DNA from: Algisphaera sp039180025
Lineage (GTDB): Bacteria; Planctomycetota; Phycisphaerae; Phycisphaerales; Phycisphaeraceae
Direction of reading: 5' to 3'
Assembly: GCA_039180025.1 (NCBI GenBank)
Contig: JBCDDZ010000036.1
Coordinates: 1 to 27,683, forward strand
Length of the DNA stretch: 27,683 nt
The position numbers and the translations under genes were made by a program. Below are positions 23,327-27,683 of this stretch, in pieces. The notes beneath the pieces were generated by a model. The model was not told where the DNA came from and made no database searches. It was given only the letters and a program-made list of their open reading frames with translations. Position 1 is the first letter of the stretch, and every line of letters begins with the position of its first letter.

Positions 23327-24272
23327 ATGGGCCGAGCCTATCCCCAGGAACTGCGTGACCGGGTGCTGGCCGCTTACGACCGCGGGATGAAGACCACCCG
23401 GATCGCCGAGGTGTTCGCCGTCAGCCCCGCGTGGGGCCCGGCGGGTCAAGCAACGGCGGCGTGAGACCGGCGAGACCTCGCCGCGGCCGATGGGCGGGGC
23501 GACGGTGGTCAAGATCGACATGGACCGGCTGCGGCAACTCGTCGAGCAGCAGCCCGACGCCACGACCGACGAACTGCACCGGCGGCTGGGGGCTGACTGC
23601 ACGGCGTCGGCGGTGGGGATGGCGCTGCGACGGCTGAAGCGGTCGTTCAAAAAAAGACGCTCCACGCCGCCGAACAGGACCGGCCCGACGTCGCCCAACA
23701 ACGCGCGCCATGGCGAGACGAAGCGCCGACGTGGGACGCGGGCCGGCGGATCTTCATCGACGAGACCTGGGTGAAGACAAATATGCTCCGGTTGCGGGGG
23801 CGGGCGCCGGTCGGCGAGCGGCTGGTCGAGAAGACGCCGCAGCTTCCGGGGCGGCCACGGGAAGACGACCACACTCATCGCGGCGTTGGGGATCGACGGG
23901 CTGCTCTGCTCGACCGTGGTGGACGGGGCGGTCAACGCCGACGTGTTCGAGGGCTTCGTGGCGTGTGTGCTGCTGCCGAAGCTGCGGCCCGGCGACGTCG
24001 TGGTGATGGACCATCTCAGCAGCCACCAGCGCCAACGTACCCGCAAACGGATCGAAGCGGTGGGCGCGGCGTTGGTCTTCCTGCCGCCGTACTCGCCGGA
24101 CCTCAACCCGATCGAGATGATCTTCTCGAAGGTCAAACAGACCCTGCGTTCGTTGGCCTGCCGGACCCGAGAGGCCTTGTGGAAGGCGATGCAGCCGGTG
24201 CTGGATCAAGTGACTTCGGGTGACGCAATGAACGGCTACCGACACTGTGGATATACGCTACGGCTGGATTGA
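23327..24272 (+). pseudogene. IS630-family DDE transposase, frameshifted
   Basis: The reading begins at ATG 23327 after GGAAGGAG (MGRAYPQELRDRVLAAYDRG, an IS630 helix-turn-helix N-terminus). One extra G near 23432 turns the expected ARRVKQRRRETGE into an early stop. The next segment (IDMDRLRQLVEQQPDATTDE) ends at an A7 tract at 23652-23658, where a -1 shift is needed to continue into RIFIDETWVKTNM, which holds the first catalytic Asp. A third break near 23845-23860, with extra bases after VEKTP, must be crossed to reach TTLIAALGIDGLLCSTVVDG. The second Asp (VVMDHLSSHQ) and the Glu (SPDLNPIEMIFSKVK) are intact. The A7 site alone could be programmed frameshifting, but the other two breaks make an active enzyme unlikely. 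Confidence 0.85.
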
Positions 24273-24280
24273 GAACGCTC
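24255..24280. repeat. IS630 right terminal inverted repeat
   Basis: Its reverse complement starts GAGCGTTCTCAATCCAGCC and is followed outward by the target TA at 24281-24282. It pairs with the left repeat at 23217-23242. Confidence 0.9.
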
Positions 24281-24282
24281 TA

Positions 24283-24329
24283 GGTGCACAATTAGGTACA
24301 CAGATGAGACGGTCTGATTGGGTACATTG
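24283..24329. repeat. Three short GGT(A/G)CA direct repeats
   Basis: GGTGCACAA (24283), GGTACACAG (24295) and GGTACATTG (24321) lie in one stretch between the IS630 right end and the terminator. Such repeated ends recall transposase binding sites of other insertion sequences, so this may be a remnant. The evidence is weak. Confidence 0.25.
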
Positions 24330-24360
24330 AAAAACCCCGTAAATCTTTCTTTATACGGGG
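24330..24360 (-). terminator. Rho-independent terminator after tRNA-Ile
   Basis: A perfect 7-bp stem, CCCCGTA (24335-24341) with TACGGGG (24354-24360), has a 12-base loop. On the minus strand it is followed by five T (24334-24330). It starts nine bases after the tRNA 3' end and would end transcripts from tRNA-Ile and possibly guaB. No U tract follows on the plus strand, so it does not serve the gsp operon. Confidence 0.85.
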
Positions 24361-24368
24361 CTTGCGAA

Positions 24369-24442
<74 letters not shown>

Positions 24443-24513
24443 GCCGCTCTTTCGAACAGTGGGTTCATCATTATGCCCAAAATCGCCGACGACGCCAGCC
24501 GGCCCGGCAAAAT

Positions 24514-25995
24514 TTATGGGCTCTCCCGCACCTCCACCGTGTAGTTGGGCGACTCACGCGTGATCGCGATGTCGTGGGGGTGGTTTTCCGCCAGCGTCGC
24601 ACCACTGACCCGGACAAACCGGCCGCGCTCGCGCAGTTCTTGCACCGTCTGCGTGCCGCAATACCCCATCCCCGCCTTGAGCCCGCCGACCATTTGGTAG
24701 ACAAAATCGCTGAGCGGGCCGCGGTACGGCACCCGGCCCTCCACGCCTTCGGGGACGAGTTTGTCTTTGCGGGTCACCCCTTTTTGGGCGTAGCGGTCGG
24801 CCGAGCCGTCGAGCATCGCGCCCTGGCTCCCCATCCCGCGGTAGGTCTTGTACCGCCGGCCGTGGTGGATCACCAGATCGCCCGGCGACTCGTCGAGCCC
24901 GGCAAACAAACTCCCGAGCATCACCACCGACGCCCCCGCGGCGAGCGCCTTGGTGATATCGCCCGAGTGGCGGATCCCGCCGTCGGCGATGATCGGGATG
25001 TCCGCGTCGTCGGCGGCCCGGCAGGCCCCGAAGATGGCCGTGACCTGGGGCACTCCCACGCCCGAAACGATCCGGGTGGTGCAGATCGACCCGGGGCCGA
25101 TGCCGACCTTCACGGCGTCGGCCCCCGCCTCGATCAGCGACCGCGCGCCGTCTTCCGTCGCCACGTTCCCCGCGACCACGTCGATGTTGTAGCGCGACTT
25201 GATCGCGCGGACCGATTGGGCGACGTTCGAGCTGTGGCCGTGCGCCGAGTCCACCACCACCAGGTCCACCTCCGCGCCGATCAAGGCGTCGACGCGGTCG
25301 AGCTGATGCACGCCCACCGCCGCCCCGACCCGCAGCCGGCCGCGGTCGTCTCGGCACGCCAAGGGAAACGCGTCCTGCTTCGCGATGTCGCCCATCGTAA
25401 TCAGTCCGGTCAGGCAACCGTCGTTGTCGATCAGCATCAGCTTCTCGACCTTGTTCTGGTTCAGGATCGCCTCGGCTTTTTCGAGCGTGGTTTCGGGCGA
25501 TGCCGTGACCAGCCGGTCTTTGGTCATGACCTGGTGCAGCGGCGTCGCGTCGTCGGCCAGGAACATCATGTCGCGGCGGGTCACGATGCCGACCACCCGG
25601 CCGCTGGACCTGCCGTCGAGCGTGATCGGGATCCCCGAGATGTTCTGCGTACTCATCAGCCGCCGGACCTCCGACGCCGGGGCTTCGGGCGGGAGCGTCA
25701 CCGGATCGGTGATGACCCCGTTGGCCGAACGCTTGACCTTGATGACCTCGCGGACCTGGTCTTCGATGGACAGGTTTTTGTGGATCACCCCGAGGCCGCC
25801 CTCCTGCGCAAGCGCGATCGCCAGCGCAGACTCGGTCACGGTGTCCATGGGCGACGAGAGCACGGGGATATTCAGCCGGATGTTCCGGGTCAGCCGCGTG
25901 GACGTATCGGTCTGGCTGGGGATCACGTCGCTCTGGGCCGGCAGGAGCAAGACGTCGTCGAAGGTGATCCCGTCGTGAAGGATTTTGGCTTCCAT
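24514..25995 (-). CDS. guaB: Inosine-5'-monophosphate dehydrogenase
   Basis: This cytoplasmic enzyme (493 aa) oxidises IMP to XMP with NAD+, the first committed step of GMP synthesis. The start MEAKILHDGITFDDVLLLPA is the standard IMPDH N-terminus. An AGGA lies almost against the ATG, so the ribosome site is poor. The (beta/alpha)8 barrel is interrupted at about 95-205 by a pair of CBS domains (ISGIPITLDGRSSGRVVGIV, KLMLIDNDGCLTGLITMGDI). The catalytic loop GIGPGSICTTRIVSGVGVPQ places the active-site Cys at residue 305. IADGGIRHSGDITKAL, KTYRGMGSQGAM and MGYCGTQTVQELRER are further IMPDH motifs. No residue I would expect is missing. It follows the glycosyltransferase gene by 84 bases. Confidence 0.98.
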   Translation of the reverse strand: MEAKILHDGITFDDVLLLPAQSDVIPSQTDTSTRLTRNIRLNIPVLSSPMDTVTESALAIALAQEGGLGVIHKNLSIEDQVREVIKVKRSANGVITDPVTLPPEAPASEVRRLMSTQNISGIPITLDGRSSGRVVGIVTRRDMMFLADDATPLHQVMTKDRLVTASPETTLEKAEAILNQNKVEKLMLIDNDGCLTGLITMGDIAKQDAFPLACRDDRGRLRVGAAVGVHQLDRVDALIGAEVDLVVVDSAHGHSSNVAQSVRAIKSRYNIDVVAGNVATEDGARSLIEAGADAVKVGIGPGSICTTRIVSGVGVPQVTAIFGACRAADDADIPIIADGGIRHSGDITKALAAGASVVMLGSLFAGLDESPGDLVIHHGRRYKTYRGMGSQGAMLDGSADRYAQKGVTRKDKLVPEGVEGRVPYRGPLSDFVYQMVGGLKAGMGYCGTQTVQELRERGRFVRVSGATLAENHPHDIAITRESPNYTVEVRESP

Positions 25996-26079
25996 GTCCT
26001 AGTATCGCCGACCGGGGGGTTCCCCGTCAACACGGCCGCCACGCAGCGGAGGCCGCCGCCCGCCCGCCGGGTCATCGGC

Positions 26080-27683
26080 TTAGTCGGGCGGTGACGCTTG
26101 CTCGGACCCGCCGGGCGTTCCCGGGCGTGGCCCCGGGCTAGGGGGTGCCGGCTCGGTTTGGGTGAGTTGCTCGCGCGCCTGCTCCGCGATCGCTGCGCAC
26201 TGTTCCCGCCAACGTTCGCTGGTCCCCCACTTGAGGTAGTCCTCCGCCAGCACCAGGGCCGTTGCCCATTGGCCTGCTCGGGCGTAAGGAATCGCCAGGG
26301 GCGGGACGCCCGACACATCGACGGCCTGTTCCGCGATCTCTCGGTACGCCGGGGCGTAAGAGTCCGCCACGTCGGCCCGCCCCGCCCGGAGTTCCGCCCC
26401 GACCAGATACACGATCACCGCGGCCTCCATCCCGTAGATCTGGTCCTGCATCCGGACCGCCGCCGGCCGCGGCAGCCCTTCCATATGGAACTGCCACCGC
26501 CGCAGCGCATCCATCGCCGTCGCCGGGTCGCCACGCTCCATCGAGATGATGACCGCCGCCTTGTAGCTCAGCGGGTGGGCCACCTTGCCCGTCAGCCCCC
26601 GCACCACCGGCAGGGCCATCACCTGCCACTGCACCAGCGACGCCCCCGCCACGACCACCGCCCCCAACACCACCCGCCCCCAACGGCGATCCGCCCACGA
26701 CGCCACCCACCACGCCACCCCCACCCCCGCATAGATCGCCACGAACGGTAGGATCGTCAGCCGATACCGCGCCAACACAAACAGCGTCAACACCGCAATC
26801 ATCGCCGCCACCCCGTACAGCAGCAGCAGCCCGTGCCGTTTGGGCCGCCTCAGCCCCACCAGCAGCAGTCCCGCGACCGCCCAGGGCAAGACCACCGGCC
26901 AACCCGGCAACACGGCCAACGTCGCCGACACCTCGCGGCCGTAGTCCGGGCTCAGGTTGTTCGGGATCTCGAACGGATCGACGAGCCCCCGGAACTTGAT
27001 CCAAAACCGGTAGGGCAGCATGCCCCAGTTGCCTTCGTACGTCTTGAGCGTCTCCACGATCGCCGCTTTCGTGCTGCCGCCCGCCCGCTCGAGCACCTCC
27101 GCCGACAGCACCGGGTCGTACGAAAACCCCAGCGAATGGAAGTTGCTGTCCACGTTCGCGACCACGAAGCCTTCGATCGGCCGGTTGCTCACCGCCGTCG
27201 CCGGGGCCCCCACCGCCAGGTTCCGCCCGATCAGCGGCGACAGCCCCAAGCCCATCCCCAGGATCAACAGCACCACCGCCGGCCACTGCCGCCACGCCGA
27301 GCGCGGCCCGTCGCGCAGCGCGATCCACACCAGCAAGAACGGCAAAAACACCTGGATCGTGCTCTTCACCCACAGCGTCACCCCCGCGACCACCCCCGCC
27401 GCCAGCCACCGCGGGCTCCGCGCCTTCACCGCCGACCCCGCCCACCCCAACACCCACAACAGCAGCGGGTCCACCACCGTCACCGACCAGTCCCGCAGGA
27501 GCGCCCCGGTGTAAAAAATCAGCGTCCCGTACACCGCCATCACCCCCGCCGCCCACAACGCCGCGTGGATCCCCACCCAGCGCCGCGCCGCCCCGTAGAT
27601 CAGCAGCGGTGCCCGCGAACCCACCAGCCCCAGCACCCCCCCCCCCCCCCGCCACCCGCGCCCCCGCCCCCCCCGGCCCCCCC
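26080..27683 (-). CDS. GT39-like polytopic membrane glycosyltransferase, 5' end missing
   Basis: The frame is open to the right edge. The first readable residues are at the GTG at 27636 (518 aa to the stop at 26080). Upstream codons fall in an unreliable C tract. About eight to ten hydrophobic segments occupy residues 1-340 (ALWAAGVMAVYGTLIFYTGA, WPAVVLLILGMGLGLSPLIG, VVLPWAVAGLLLVGL, GVAAMIAVLTLFVLARYRL). A soluble helical C-terminal region follows, then a Pro/Gly-rich tail. The HAALWAAGVMAVYGTLIFYT segment and the RYRLTILPFVAIYAG segment fit the PMT_2/ArnT group (GT39/GT83-like) that uses polyprenyl-linked sugars. The acidic catalytic loop of that family would lie in the missing N-terminus. 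The substrate is unknown. It may form a transcription unit with guaB. Confidence 0.75.
   Translation of the reverse strand, partial: GGRGGRGRGWRGGGGVLGLVGSRAPLLIYGAARRWVGIHAALWAAGVMAVYGTLIFYTGALLRDWSVTVVDPLLLWVLGWAGSAVKARSPRWLAAGVVAGVTLWVKSTIQVFLPFLLVWIALRDGPRSAWRQWPAVVLLILGMGLGLSPLIGRNLAVGAPATAVSNRPIEGFVVANVDSNFHSLGFSYDPVLSAEVLERAGGSTKAAIVETLKTYEGNWGMLPYRFWIKFRGLVDPFEIPNNLSPDYGREVSATLAVLPGWPVVLPWAVAGLLLVGLRRPKRHGLLLLYGVAAMIAVLTLFVLARYRLTILPFVAIYAGVGVAWWVASWADRRWGRVVLGAVVVAGASLVQWQVMALPVVRGLTGKVAHPLSYKAAVIISMERGDPATAMDALRRWQFHMEGLPRPAAVRMQDQIYGMEAAVIVYLVGAELRAGRADVADSYAPAYREIAEQAVDVSGVPPLAIPYARAGQWATALVLAEDYLKWGTSERWREQCAAIAEQAREQLTQTEPAPPSPGPRPGTPGGSEQASPPD
27637..27683. other. C-homopolymer contig end, low reliability
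   Basis: The last 47 bases are almost wholly C with scattered G, beginning with a run of 14 C, and no coding pattern is visible. This looks like a sequencing or assembly artefact at a contig end, so the N-terminal extension of the glycosyltransferase should not be read from it. Confidence 0.7.

Larger units (their letters stand above)
23217..24280 (+). mobile_element. IS630-family insertion sequence, decayed
   Basis: A 1064-bp element between TA dinucleotides at 23215-23216 and 24281-24282, the target-site signature of the IS630/Tc1/mariner superfamily. Imperfect 26-bp terminal inverted repeats face each other and enclose one DDE transposase reading frame that is broken. The element lies at the stop codon of the TPR lipoprotein gene in the same orientation as the gsp operon. 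Confidence 0.9.

Noticed and set aside
24574..26094. Plus-strand open frame of 506 codons opposite guaB
   Set aside because: Shadow of guaB. The minus strand encodes a complete IMP dehydrogenase with its catalytic loop.
26138..27655. Second minus-strand frame overlapping the glycosyltransferase (Gly/Ala-rich, 505 codons)
   Set aside because: Low-complexity out-of-frame reading without stops because of high GC. The other frame has clear membrane segments.

Overview
The window reads as a piece of a GC-rich Gram-negative chromosome, most likely a planctomycete of the Phycisphaerae type. That placement is an inference: it rests on very large Sec-exported RHS/YD-repeat proteins carrying PA14 and carbohydrate-binding-like modules, on a complete outer-membrane secretin operon, and on base composition. 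No marker gene in the window settles the taxonomy. The left edge cuts an RHS gene. The right edge ends in a C homopolymer that looks like an unreliable contig end.

Left part (1-11097, minus strand): four co-directional genes, each with an N-terminal export signal. In transcription order they are a 685-residue helical protein of unknown function, a 1566-residue RHS protein with a PA14 domain (RHS-N), a 283-residue helical protein with two LTxx(Q/D) motifs, and an RHS protein of at least 1061 residues (RHS-C) with two CBM6/35-like domains that runs off the left edge. RHS-N stops in the middle of the YD-repeat core. RHS-C, after its own signal peptide, appears to resume the core where RHS-N left it. 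I read this as one RHS shell divided over two exported polypeptides, with a small helical protein encoded between them.

Middle (11098-11709): a 612-bp AT-rich divergent intergenic region with a good sigma-70-like promoter facing right. Rightwards (11710-23217, plus strand) lies a tightly overlapping type II secretion operon in the order gspD-E-F-G-H-I-J-K, then a GspC-like HR protein, GspL, GspM and a TPR lipoprotein. Most junctions overlap by a few bases or are separated by only a few. No prepilin peptidase (gspO) is present. The natural hypothesis is that this secretion system exports the divergently encoded RHS proteins.

Right part (23217-27683): a decayed IS630-family element sits exactly at the stop codon of the TPR lipoprotein gene, bounded by TA dinucleotides and 26-bp inverted repeats. 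Beyond it, on the minus strand, are a housekeeping guaB (IMP dehydrogenase), a tRNA-Ile(GAT) and a Rho-independent terminator, preceded by a 5'-incomplete GT39-like membrane glycosyltransferase. This end looks like ordinary chromosome backbone. The RHS block, with its AT-rich modules, looks like the accessory part.
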